From Moritella sp. Urea-trap-13 (GTDB taxonomy: Bacteria; Pseudomonadota; Gammaproteobacteria; Enterobacterales; Moritellaceae), in NCBI RefSeq assembly GCF_002836355.1, contig NZ_PJCA01000001.1, positions 124,001 to 188,000 of the forward strand: 64,000 bases of DNA, in the 5' to 3' direction. The notes beneath the pieces are model-generated. The model was given only the letters and a program-made list of their open reading frames with translations. It was not told where the DNA came from and searched no databases. The number at the start of each line of letters is the position of its first letter. Positions within the stretch are counted from its first letter, which is position 1. The translations under genes were made by a program, and so were the position numbers. This document shows positions 8,407 to 17,152 of this stretch, in pieces.

Positions 8407-10005
8407 TTATTTATATAAATGACGCTCTGAGTTCAAGCCTTTAATTAGACTCACACACATAATCAGCAATATAAATGTAAACGGTAATGCCGTTGTTACA
8501 ACACCTGCTTGTAGAGCTTGCAGCGCTTCCGTGCCACCAACCCAAAGCATAACACCCGCAATCGTACCTTCTACTGTAGCCCAGAAAATACGTTGTGGTA
8601 CAGGCGCATCAATCTTACCGCCCGATGTGATACTGTCGATAACTAGCGAGCCAGAATCCGATGAGGTAATAAAAAAGATTAATACCAAGATAATCGATAA
8701 TACTGACAACACATCACCATACGGCATTGCGTCGTATACTTGGAATAAAGACAGTGAAATGTCAGTTAAACCGTTAGCACCAAGCTCACCGACGTTATTC
8801 ACAACTTGATCGATAGCAATACCACCGAATGTCGCCATCCATACCAGTGTTACTAGTGTTGGAATAAAGATAACTGCAGACAAGAATTGACGTACTGTAC
8901 GACCTTTAGAAATACGCGCAATGAACATACCTACGAATGGTGACCATGAGATCCACCATGCCCAGTAGAATACAGTCCAACCGTGCATCCATGATGTATC
9001 TTCACGACCATGTGGATTACTTAAACCAATAAAATTTTGCACGTAAGCAGTCAAAGTCTCTGGGATTGTCACAACAATCACATCAAAACCAATAATCATG
9101 ACAAAAATAAGTAGACCAATAGCAAACACCATATTGATGTTACTCAATACTTTTACGCCGCCATCGATACCACGAACAACAGAAAGGATCGCAATAAAGG
9201 TAACAAAAGCAATCACAATCAGTTGCATGCCAATGCCGCCTTCAGTACCAAATACATGGTTGATACCACTTGCCGCTTGTTGTGCACCTAGTCCCAGCGA
9301 TGTAGCCAGACCAAATAACGTTGCCAGTACAGCTAGAATATCAACAATGTGACCAGTCCAACCCCAGGCTTTATCACCAATGATCGGATAAAATACCGAA
9401 CGGATTGATAACGGCAGGCCTTTGTTATACGCAAAGAAAGCTAAAGAAAGCGCTACGATACCGTAGATAGCCCAACCGTGAATACCCCAGTTATAAATCG
9501 TTGCAGCAAGTGCTAATGATTTTGCTTCTGCAGTTAGCGGTTCAACATTAAATGGCGTTCCCCACCAGTTAGTGAAGTAAGCCGTTGGTTCAGCAACACC
9601 CCAGAACAACAGACCAATCCCCATGCCGGCAGCAAATAACATTGCCATCCAAGATATGGTTGAGTGCTCAGCCTTTGCTTCTTTGCCGCCAATACGGATT
9701 TTACCCAGTGGCGATACAATCAATACCATAGTGAATAAAACAAAGAAGTTAGTTGACCACATAAAGAAGACATCGAAGTCTGCCATGATGCTATTACGTA
9801 CGCTGTTTAATGTTTCTTTTGCGGTAGAGGGGTCAACAAGGAGGAGGGCTGAGAGAAAGAGAACTATTAATCCGGCGCTAATGCCGAACACGGGGTTATG
9901 TATATCAAAACCCCATTTTTGAACGTTATCCTGACCGACTTGGTAGTCAGTGGTTTCAATACTATATTTATTTGACGTACTATTTTTGTTTAACGAGCTA
10001 TCCAT
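8407..10005 (-). CDS. BCCT-family betaine/choline/carnitine-type transporter 1
   Basis: A 532-residue secondary transporter with 12 predicted membrane helices that takes up quaternary ammonium or sulfonium osmolytes (betaine, choline, carnitine, DMSP) with sodium or proton. Diagnostic segments are AAGMGIGLLFWGVAEP (helix 3) and the aromatic substrate box WTVFYWAWWISWSPFVGMF in helix 8, which carries all the tryptophans expected for a betaine-type site. ITSSDSGSLV follows in helix 10. The N-terminal tail is short and the C-terminal tail is very short, without the long osmosensing domain of BetP. The next BCCT gene upstream on the same strand is a close paralogue, but each has its own leader and terminator. 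The substrate is inferred only as a betaine-like compound. Confidence 0.92.
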   Translation of the reverse strand: MDSSLNKNSTSNKYSIETTDYQVGQDNVQKWGFDIHNPVFGISAGLIVLFLSALLLVDPSTAKETLNSVRNSIMADFDVFFMWSTNFFVLFTMVLIVSPLGKIRIGGKEAKAEHSTISWMAMLFAAGMGIGLLFWGVAEPTAYFTNWWGTPFNVEPLTAEAKSLALAATIYNWGIHGWAIYGIVALSLAFFAYNKGLPLSIRSVFYPIIGDKAWGWTGHIVDILAVLATLFGLATSLGLGAQQAASGINHVFGTEGGIGMQLIVIAFVTFIAILSVVRGIDGGVKVLSNINMVFAIGLLIFVMIIGFDVIVVTIPETLTAYVQNFIGLSNPHGREDTSWMHGWTVFYWAWWISWSPFVGMFIARISKGRTVRQFLSAVIFIPTLVTLVWMATFGGIAIDQVVNNVGELGANGLTDISLSLFQVYDAMPYGDVLSVLSIILVLIFFITSSDSGSLVIDSITSGGKIDAPVPQRIFWATVEGTIAGVMLWVGGTEALQALQAGVVTTALPFTFILLIMCVSLIKGLNSERHLYK

Positions 10006-10051
10006 AAGTTATGCTAAGCATATATCCTGCAATACTTTTTAATCGAAAAGT
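10006..10051 (-). promoter_or_regulatory. Conserved leader of BCCT gene 1: SD, mini-hairpin and inverted repeat
   Basis: Read on the minus strand, the leader has ACTTTT-N6-AAAAGT (10034-10051), then a ribosome-binding AGGA, then TATGC-TTA-GCATA (5-bp hairpin) and the ATG. AGGA is about 19-20 bases from the start, too far for normal initiation unless the mini-hairpin folds. The same arrangement, with a changed hairpin loop, precedes BCCT gene 2. Confidence 0.5.
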
Positions 10052-10390
10052 AAAAACGAAAGGGTCATTAGTTAAAACCATAATGAGCCAAGTGATAAAA
10101 ATCGGTTGAAGAGTAGCAAAAAATGTCACAAAACTCAAACAACCGCTGCCTGAACTTTATTTAAATAGAACATAAAGTTTCTGGATATAAATATACATAA
10201 AAATATGTTTAAGATAAAAAGAGTATTATTGCACTTGACCATGAAATATTTATATCGATAATAAAATGCTATCCAAAATCGTAAGAATACAGTTCAGTTA
10301 ATAATACTGATAATTACTCATATATTAAACACTTAAATCTAGATTGCGTACAAATTTTGGCATTAAAAACTAAAGCGTCAGACATAAAAA
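10052..10390. other. Non-coding stretch between the two BCCT genes
   Basis: AT-rich DNA without a credible ORF. It should contain the promoter of BCCT gene 1, but I could not pick a clear -35/-10 pair. It ends at the terminator of BCCT gene 2. No repeats or mobile-element ends were seen. Confidence 0.5.
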
Positions 10391-10420
10391 AACGGCCTCA
10401 AACATACATTTGCGGCCGTT
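10391..10420 (-). terminator. Terminator of BCCT transporter 2 (copy of the one at 8301)
   Basis: AACGGCCTCAAA, ACATAC and TTTGCGGCCGTT form the same 12-bp stem-loop as after BCCT gene 1, with one A-to-C mismatch in the 3' arm. On the minus strand TTTTTTATGTC follows. The near identity shows that the duplication covered the terminator. Confidence 0.9.
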
Positions 10421-10517
10421 TACATTACTCATTTTTGATTTTATAAAATACAGTTTTAACACTTATATTTTAAAAATACTTATTACTAACCATGAGTAAG
10501 TATTGGTAAATAAGTCA

Positions 10518-12131
10518 TTATTTATATAAATGATACTCTGAATTCAAACCTTTAATTATGCTCACACACATGACGAGCATTAACAAGGCGAAGGGTAGTC
10601 CAGTCGTTACAACGCCCGCTTGTAGCGCTTGTAGCGCATCGGTACCACCGATCCAAAGCATAGTCGCAGCAATTGAACCTTGTATGATAGCCCAGAAAAT
10701 ACGTTGTGGTACGGGTGCATCAACCTTACCGCCTGACGTGATACTGTCGACCACCAGCGAAGCTGAGTCCGATGAGGTAATAAAGAAGATTAATACCAAT
10801 ACAATCGATAATACTGACAGTGCATCACCATACGGCATTGCATCGTAGACGTGGAATAATGATAACGAAATATCAGTTAAACCATTAGTACCCAGTTCAC
10901 CGACTTTATTCATCACTTGATCGATAGCAATGCCACCGAATGTCGCCATCCATATCAGTGTCACTAACGTTGGTACAAAGATCACAGCACACAAGAACTC
11001 ACGTACTGTACGACCTTTAGAAATACGCGCAATGAACATACCTACGAATGGTCCTAATGAAATCCACCATGCAAAGTAAAATACCGTCCAACCCTGCATC
11101 CACGCTAGATCGCCACGGTCATGCGGGTTACTTAAAGCAACGAAATTTTCTGCATAAGCAACAAATGTTTCTGGAATTGTGACTATGATTACATCAAAGC
11201 TAATAATCAATACAAAGATTAATAGTGCAAATGCAAACACCATATTGATGTTACTCAATATTTTAACGCCGCCATTAATACCGCGTATAACGGAGAATAT
11301 AGCCACTAAGGTAACAAGTACAATTACCACTAACTGTAAGCCAAGACCGCCTTCAGTACCAAATACATGATTGATACCACTCGCCGCTTGCTGAGCACCT
11401 AAACCAAGTGATGTAGCTAACGAGAATAACGTCGCAAGTACAGCCATGATATCAACAACGTGACCAGTCCAGCCCCACGCACGATCACCAATGATCGGAT
11501 AAAATACCGAACGAATTGATAGTGGTAAACCTTTATTAAAAGAAAAGAAAGCCAGAGCAAGTCCAATAACGCCATAAACTGCCCAACCGTGAATACCCCA
11601 GTTATAAACCGTTGCCGCCAGTGCTAATGATTTAGCTTCTGCCGTGAATGGTTCAACATTTAACGGTGTACCCCACCAGTTGGTGAAATAAGCTGTTGGT
11701 TCAGCAACACCCCAAAACAACAAACCAATGCCCATACCAGCAGCAAATAGCATCGTCAACCAGGATAAAGTTGAATGATCTGCTTTCGCTTCTTTACCAC
11801 CGATTCGGATTTTACCAAACGGTGATATAATCAGTAACATAGTAAAAGCAACAAAGAAGTTAGTTGACCACATAAAGACCACATCAAATTCTGCCATGAT
11901 GCTATTTCTAACATTCGTTAGTACTTCTTTGGCTGTGGTAGGGTCTACGTAGAGGAGGGCTGAGATGAGTAGGAAGATTAAACCAGCGCTAATACCGAAT
12001 ACAGTGTTATGTATATCGAAGCCCCATTTTTGAATGTTATCTTGACCTACTTGGTAGTCGGTGGTCTCAATACTATATTTGTTTAACTGACTATTTTTTA
12101 ACTGGTTATTTATTTTAAACGCACTGTCCAT
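10518..12131 (-). CDS. BCCT-family transporter 2 (tandem paralogue with altered substrate box)
   Basis: A 537-residue protein that aligns with the downstream BCCT gene over its whole length, apart from a few extra N-terminal residues. It has the same 12-helix layout and the GMGIGLLFWGVAEP signature. The difference that matters is in the helix-8 aromatic box. It reads WTVFYFAWWISLGPFVGMF, so one Trp has become Phe and the Trp-Ser pair has become Leu-Gly, while BCCT 1 keeps WISWSPFVG. ITSSDSASLV also differs by one residue from copy 1. In BetP this box contributes directly to substrate coordination, so the copies probably differ in substrate or affinity. It has its own leader, start and terminator. 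Name withheld because the substrate is unknown. Confidence 0.9.
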   Translation of the reverse strand: MDSAFKINNQLKNSQLNKYSIETTDYQVGQDNIQKWGFDIHNTVFGISAGLIFLLISALLYVDPTTAKEVLTNVRNSIMAEFDVVFMWSTNFFVAFTMLLIISPFGKIRIGGKEAKADHSTLSWLTMLFAAGMGIGLLFWGVAEPTAYFTNWWGTPLNVEPFTAEAKSLALAATVYNWGIHGWAVYGVIGLALAFFSFNKGLPLSIRSVFYPIIGDRAWGWTGHVVDIMAVLATLFSLATSLGLGAQQAASGINHVFGTEGGLGLQLVVIVLVTLVAIFSVIRGINGGVKILSNINMVFAFALLIFVLIISFDVIIVTIPETFVAYAENFVALSNPHDRGDLAWMQGWTVFYFAWWISLGPFVGMFIARISKGRTVREFLCAVIFVPTLVTLIWMATFGGIAIDQVMNKVGELGTNGLTDISLSLFHVYDAMPYGDALSVLSIVLVLIFFITSSDSASLVVDSITSGGKVDAPVPQRIFWAIIQGSIAATMLWIGGTDALQALQAGVVTTGLPFALLMLVMCVSIIKGLNSEYHLYK

Positions 12132-12177
12132 AAATTATGCTTAAGCATATATCCTGCAATACTTTTGATCGAAAAGT
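12132..12177 (-). promoter_or_regulatory. Conserved leader of BCCT gene 2
   Basis: Minus-strand order: ACTTTT-N5-AAAAGT (12161-12177), AGGA, then the palindrome TATGCTTAAGCATA and ATG. The stem TATGC/GCATA is the same as in front of BCCT gene 1, while the loop differs (TTAA against TTA). That pattern suggests the fold, rather than the sequence, is conserved. Confidence 0.5.
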
Positions 12178-12297
12178 AAAAACGAATGGCCCATCGAATA
12201 AACATCAATGACACCAATAAATAAAACGCCTCGCAGGGTAGCAATAACCGCACTAAAGTTCAAACAAATATATTTACGCTAAATGACTAGAAATATT

Positions 12298-13773
12298 TTA
12301 AACCAGAGCCTTGTTTTTAACTCCTTGAAATAACGGCAGAGCCCCAGTCGGAAAGCGCTTTAGATTCGGAAATAATATATTTACCTCATCTGCGGAAGCC
12401 CCAAACCAGGCTGCTAAACTGGCATTAATTTGCGTCAGTGAGGTTGTCGGTAGCAGTCTGCCACTGCGATAATCATCAGCCCCACCACGTAACATACTTG
12501 GCCACTGACCATATAACCCGCCCTGCACCCCACCACCAACAACCAGTTGATGTGAACCCCAACCGTGATCGGTGCCATTGCCATTACTGGTTAAAGTTCG
12601 ACCAAAATCAGACGCGGTAAATGTAGTGACTTGTTGGCTTAACGATAAAGACGCTAGGGCTTGTTGAAAACTGGTTATTGCGCGGCTGATCTCTGCCAAT
12701 AACAGCGGCTGCTTATCAATCTGCCCGGCATGAGTATCAAAGCCGCCTAGCTCGACCATAAAGACTTGGCGTTGCATGCCTAAACTTTCACGTAACAAGA
12801 TAGTTTGCGCCACGGCTGCTAATTGCCGTGATAACTTACCGTCATCAAACAAGGCATCAATCTTGGCTAATGCTTCACTGTGCTTTGTCCACAGTTGTGT
12901 TAATACCGTTGACAGATCTTGCGCTGAGGTTAATTTTCCGCGCATTAAACGAATTAACACATCATCACTTGGCAGCGACTGCAACGCTCGTACGGTTTGG
13001 GTTCTGGCTTGCTGTCTTTTGTTGCCTTGCTCATCCAGACCGATAATTTTACCTGGCTTGCCTGGCGCTAATACCGCGCCCATGGTTTGCTGACCACGTA
13101 ACCATTGGTGACTACCACGGAAAGAAATACCCATAGGTAAAACAGCGTTCAAATTACCTTGTGATAAGTTACGGTCTGACAAGCTCGGCAGTTCATTCAT
13201 ATTCCCCGCCCAACCCGTCGTGACATTATTATCGCCAATACCCGAATAAACCGCTTTACGCTGCTGGTTATGGGCAAATAAAAATGCCGGTTTTCGTTTA
13301 CGATTGTGCTTAAATTCTTCGCGACTACCAGGCTCAATCAACACACCAGTATTAGCAATAACAGCCACTTGTTTATTTCGGCTTAACGCTTGTAGCCCCT
13401 GCATGCCCGGATGAAAGTTTAACGCATGCTGATTACCATCAAGATCACGTAACATGATAGGCAATAGCGCTTTGCTGTAACGGTCATCACCTTTATTTGC
13501 TAAGTACTGCGGCTCCTTCACATAATTCGGCACAGCCAATGCTTGGCGGGTATTCATGTAGTTTTGGTATTGTGGATGTAGGGTATCAGGAAATACCATA
13601 TTGAAAGCGTCATTACCACCGTTGAGCATAATGCAAACCAATCCCTTATAATCGTTTGCAGCATGTTGTTGGTCTGCAATTGCTTGCAGTGCCTGCAACG
13701 GATGAGGTCGCAGTAATGCGGTTGATGCGCCTAATAATCCGAATGCCTTGAGTATTTCTCTGCGTAATATCAT
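12298..13773 (-). CDS. DUF1501-domain exported protein (partner of DUF1800)
   Basis: A 491-residue protein of the DUF1501 family (alkaline-phosphatase-like superfamily, related to sulfatase folds). The N-terminus MILRREILKAFGLLGAS has a twin-arginine-like signal, as is usual in this family. The core shows YKGLVCIMLNGGNDAFNMVFP near residue 45-65 (key part LNGGNDAFN), a VELGGFDTHAGQ segment around 345, and FGRTLTSNGNGTDHGWG around 395. These Asp/His residues are probable metal ligands. The gene starts 11 bases after the DUF1800 stop, the conserved pairing seen in many proteobacteria and planctomycetes. Function is not established; periplasmic, possibly hydrolytic or structural. Start codon is ATG with GGAGT upstream. 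Confidence 0.85.
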   Translation of the reverse strand: MILRREILKAFGLLGASTALLRPHPLQALQAIADQQHAANDYKGLVCIMLNGGNDAFNMVFPDTLHPQYQNYMNTRQALAVPNYVKEPQYLANKGDDRYSKALLPIMLRDLDGNQHALNFHPGMQGLQALSRNKQVAVIANTGVLIEPGSREEFKHNRKRKPAFLFAHNQQRKAVYSGIGDNNVTTGWAGNMNELPSLSDRNLSQGNLNAVLPMGISFRGSHQWLRGQQTMGAVLAPGKPGKIIGLDEQGNKRQQARTQTVRALQSLPSDDVLIRLMRGKLTSAQDLSTVLTQLWTKHSEALAKIDALFDDGKLSRQLAAVAQTILLRESLGMQRQVFMVELGGFDTHAGQIDKQPLLLAEISRAITSFQQALASLSLSQQVTTFTASDFGRTLTSNGNGTDHGWGSHQLVVGGGVQGGLYGQWPSMLRGGADDYRSGRLLPTTSLTQINASLAAWFGASADEVNILFPNLKRFPTGALPLFQGVKNKALV

Positions 13774-13784
13774 GGCAATGACTC

Positions 13785-15569
13785 CTAAGGCTGCACTGCG
13801 TAATCAGCAGAGCTAACAATTAAATAAATTGCTTCTTTTAACTGCCTTTTCTGATCTTTAATATTGCTTAAATGTGACTGTAACTGCGTTTTAAATGCTG
13901 CTGTCATTTTTCCTGCCAATAATAGTTGGTCAAGATACTCCAACATATCAACACTGTTATCTGCAAGCGCTAAGGGCTCAGTAAAATCTAAATTGAAACT
14001 CGTCTTGTTTGACATAGTTTGTTTAAACATTAAAGACAGTTGCTTGATAAGCAGCGGATCAACCATGATCTGCGCTTCTGGTGCCACCGTTATCATTTGC
14101 TGATCAATCGGCACTATACTTGCAGGAACAGTACTCGCAGAATCATTGCTGCCACTATCGACAAGGTAATTTAGGCTCTCGTTCGCAGAATAGTTAGGTG
14201 TGAAATCTGGCTGATAAAAATTAAACACAGAATCAGATCGCATTGCCCCTTGACCAAACGTGCCGTTTAGCTGACGTAATTGATAGTGTGCTGATTTTGG
14301 CGTTGCTGAAAATGCCCGCAAGAAACCAATGTAATTTAACAGCGGTTCTTTTAATTTTAAGGCAGGTGAAGTTATCGATCCTTGGGCATCATCATCAAGT
14401 AAAATAGCTTGGACGACAGCACCTAAGTCCCCACGAACACCTTCGCCATTATCATTAAATATGCTGGCGATACGTTTAATATATTCGGGAGAAGGATTAG
14501 ATGACACCAAGCGTTGAATCAATTGGCGACTAATAAAAGGACCAACATTGGGGTGGTTAAACAATAAATCTAAACTTGCTGATAGCTCTTTATCCGCTTT
14601 CATTCCCGCTTTAATCGATTCACCGAATAATTCTTTCTCGTTGTAGTCGTGCTGCTTTGGCGACAATTCCATAAAGGTATCATAACGACCAGTACGACGA
14701 TTACCATAACGTTTGTTTTCAACCAGATCCCAACCGGTAAATACGCGCGCTAAGTTTTCAACATCCGCTTGTTGATAGCTCGGGAGCTTATTGCCCTGCT
14801 TATCTAAAATAGCTTGTCCACTGATATCTAATTGATACAAACCAATACTGAATAATTGCATCACCTCTCGGGCATAGTTTTCATCAGGAAAGGTGTTGTT
14901 GTTGAGATTGGCTTTACGATTACCTTGCATCGAAAGATAAACGCCCATCGCCGGTGACAAGGTGACGTCTTGCAATAAGTCACGATAATTACCAAAGCTA
15001 TGTTTGACTAATAAATCGTAATACCAAGCTAAGCCATCGCCGTATTTAGCTAATGGTGGCTCTTGACTTGATACCACTAGTATCTGCGATAAGGCGAACG
15101 CTACGCGCTGACGTAATTGATCTTGGGCCGTTAGCGCATGTTCTAACCAAACCGATTCTTGGGCTTTTAAACAGGCGCGAGGATTCGGCGACTTTTTGTT
15201 TTCCACCTTGCTCGTATTAGCACTGTCAGAGCCATCGACTATATTTGTTGTGGGGGTAATCGAACCATCACAGTATTGTGTCGTTAAAGGATAATGCCAG
15301 CTTGGTGCTAATTGCATCTGCGTCGCGATCCACTGCTGACGTGTGACTTGTTGTGCACTTAACAGTGTTTCAGGTGTCGGGCCAAAACTGCCTTGGTATA
15401 ATAATTTCACTGCGGCATTGGTGACTGACGGTGCTTGATTCGTCGCCAGTGCTGTAGTGTAACTACTGGCTTGTGTCACTACCGTACTATTACTCGCAGC
15501 AGCAGAGGTTAAATTTAAACAAGCCAATAAAGTACAACTGATACCGTTTACAAATAAAGATTTACTCAT
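13785..15569 (-). CDS. DUF1800-domain exported protein
   Basis: A 594-residue protein with an N-terminal Sec-type signal (MSKSLFVNGISCTLLACL, cut near LTSAAAS) and the long helical DUF1800 domain. Landmarks are LLYQGSFGPTPETLLSAQ near residue 58, LRQRVAFALSQILVVS around 155, FPDENYAREVMQLFSIGLYQ around 228-247 (the most conserved part), LARVFTGWD, and HPNVGPFISRQLIQRLVSSNP around 345-365 (key part PFISRQLIQRLV). Function is unknown; the family almost always occurs with DUF1501, which follows here by 11 bases. A run of about 25 residues with a Cys-rich insertion lies near 95-130. Its 5' end and promoter are duplicated at 24733-24900. The mRNA start has GGATG six bases before ATG. Confidence 0.85.
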   Translation of the reverse strand: MSKSLFVNGISCTLLACLNLTSAAASNSTVVTQASSYTTALATNQAPSVTNAAVKLLYQGSFGPTPETLLSAQQVTRQQWIATQMQLAPSWHYPLTTQYCDGSITPTTNIVDGSDSANTSKVENKKSPNPRACLKAQESVWLEHALTAQDQLRQRVAFALSQILVVSSQEPPLAKYGDGLAWYYDLLVKHSFGNYRDLLQDVTLSPAMGVYLSMQGNRKANLNNNTFPDENYAREVMQLFSIGLYQLDISGQAILDKQGNKLPSYQQADVENLARVFTGWDLVENKRYGNRRTGRYDTFMELSPKQHDYNEKELFGESIKAGMKADKELSASLDLLFNHPNVGPFISRQLIQRLVSSNPSPEYIKRIASIFNDNGEGVRGDLGAVVQAILLDDDAQGSITSPALKLKEPLLNYIGFLRAFSATPKSAHYQLRQLNGTFGQGAMRSDSVFNFYQPDFTPNYSANESLNYLVDSGSNDSASTVPASIVPIDQQMITVAPEAQIMVDPLLIKQLSLMFKQTMSNKTSFNLDFTEPLALADNSVDMLEYLDQLLLAGKMTAAFKTQLQSHLSNIKDQKRQLKEAIYLIVSSADYAVQP

Positions 15570-15690
15570 CCTAGATCACATCCTTAAAAACGGTGACCCT
15601 TGAACATATGCTGATTTTGTTTTTACGACAGTGATCTATGTCTCTATCTTAGACTTGACTTGATTCGTTTCGTAAGTCCCAGATATATAA
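15521..15690. repeat. Direct repeat copy A: 5' end of DUF1800 gene plus promoter (left edge of cluster 1)
   Basis: This segment recurs in the same orientation at about 24733-24900. The longest identical block is ATATGCTGATTTTGTTTTTA and the bases after it (to ACGACAGTGATCTA). The similarity continues through the first 17 codons of DUF1800 on one side and to CCATATAT-like sequence on the other, with small indels. Copy A carries the intact gene. A CRP-like element (AGTGATCTATGTCTCT, 15630-15645) is degenerate here. Confidence 0.8.
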
Positions 15691-15818
15691 TTAATACCTA
15701 CTTTTTAGAAACAGCAATTGAACCGCGATCCCACTGATTAAGTGTAAAGTGACTAAGTAAAAGAAAATACACAAGTGGTATCCCTAAACACAGTACACAG
15801 CTAATTTAACATCGTTTT

Positions 15819-16985
15819 TTAAAACATTGGGTAATGAACCGGTGAATCCCCTTGTTTCATCGCATCAACCATTTTTAGCATCATTGGTAATGCGTGTTTA
15901 AAAAACACCTCATAACCCTCGCATAAAACGTTATGCTCTTCTCCGTTGCTGGTTTTACGGACTCTATTTTTTGGGCATCCGCCATTACATAATGGTTTAA
16001 AATCACAGCGTAAACATTTTTGGCTTAGAGAATCATGTTTATCTTGCCCGAATTTTTTTTGTTCTGCAGAACTAACCATATCCGCTAATAACGCGTTGTC
16101 ATGATGAATATTACCCACCTTGTAGTCATCGTAACCGTAATGATCACAACTGAATACGTCACCGTTAGACTCCATCATTAATTGTTGCCCGCAAGTATCA
16201 GCATGGTGACACATTTGGCTTTGCTGTCCCATCAGGATCATTAAACAATTTTCAAAGAATTGAACATAGATTTCACCAATATCATTAGCTGCCCATTCAT
16301 CAAACACATCACACAAAAATTGTCCCCATTGCTTGCCTGATAAAGTCCAATCGTAATCAAAACGACGGTCCATTTCATGATCGATACAGGGCTGGAATTG
16401 CAAGTATGTGCTGCCATTGTCTTTTAAAAAATTATAAATAGCGTTGCCGTGTTTGTAACTTTTATTATTAATAACCGTAAGAGTATTGAATTCGACGTTA
16501 TGAGCTTTCAAATGACGTATACCACGCATGGTTCGTTCAAACGAAGAGTTTCCTGATTTATCGATTCTCGCAATATCATTAATGAGCTGAGGACCATCAA
16601 TACTGATCCCGACCAAAAAATGATGAACAGAAAAAAAGGAGGCCCAACGGTCATTAATTAAGGTGCCATTAGTTTGAATGGTATTTTTAATAGGCGTACT
16701 TGAACCTTGCTGCTGCTGTAATTGAATGGCTGATTGGTAAAAATCTAGACCTCTCATCATCGGTTCCCCACCGTGCCAAATAAAATCAATAACAGGCGTT
16801 TGGATGGGTTGAGATTGCATATGATTAACGATCATTTTTTCTAATGTCTCGCTATCCATACCTGGCTTTTTTTTATCTTCATTTTTGAGGTAATAGCAGT
16901 AGTGACAATCTAAATTACATTTTGCACTTTCAGATTTTATAAACAGACTGTAAGGCGTTGTAGTAGTGACATTAGGCGTAGACAT
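15819..16985 (-). CDS. Anaerobic-type sulfatase-maturating radical SAM enzyme (anSME)
   Basis: A 388-residue radical SAM protein of the anSME group, which oxidises a Cys or Ser in sulfatases to formylglycine. The SAM-binding cluster motif is CNLDCHYC (Cys23, 27, 30). IDFIWHGGEPMMRGLDFY (about 63-80) and the internal ISIDGPQ strand are typical. The C-terminal SPASM/twitch region carries many Cys residues (MCHHADTCGQQ, FSCDHYGYDDY, CLRCDFKPLCNGGCPKNR) for two auxiliary [4Fe-4S] clusters. The enzyme acts in the cytoplasm on unfolded sulfatase before export. It is the only maturase in the window, and two sulfatases occur nearby (Ser-type at 20637, Cys-type at 30639). anSME enzymes are known to accept both. 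It is divergent from the DUF1254 gene at 17153. Confidence 0.93.
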   Translation of the reverse strand: MSTPNVTTTTPYSLFIKSESAKCNLDCHYCYYLKNEDKKKPGMDSETLEKMIVNHMQSQPIQTPVIDFIWHGGEPMMRGLDFYQSAIQLQQQQGSSTPIKNTIQTNGTLINDRWASFFSVHHFLVGISIDGPQLINDIARIDKSGNSSFERTMRGIRHLKAHNVEFNTLTVINNKSYKHGNAIYNFLKDNGSTYLQFQPCIDHEMDRRFDYDWTLSGKQWGQFLCDVFDEWAANDIGEIYVQFFENCLMILMGQQSQMCHHADTCGQQLMMESNGDVFSCDHYGYDDYKVGNIHHDNALLADMVSSAEQKKFGQDKHDSLSQKCLRCDFKPLCNGGCPKNRVRKTSNGEEHNVLCEGYEVFFKHALPMMLKMVDAMKQGDSPVHYPMF

Positions 16986-17152
16986 AACATTGATTACCTT
17001 GTTTATAAGTCATAAGTTACATCTATTAATTTAATGAATTACATAGTCATAGTCGAATTGCATTTTTTAATAGAGGTTATTCATTCTTACAATTTTCCTT
17101 ATTTATAAAGAGCCGTTAGTCTGAATTAGTCTTTATTATTTGAGGTGTCACG

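Noticed and set aside
10391-10420. Shared hairpins at 8301 and 10391 as a dispersed mobile repeat such as REP/BIME
   Set aside because: Both lie right after the two duplicated BCCT genes and end in a T-run on the coding strand, so they are duplicated terminators.
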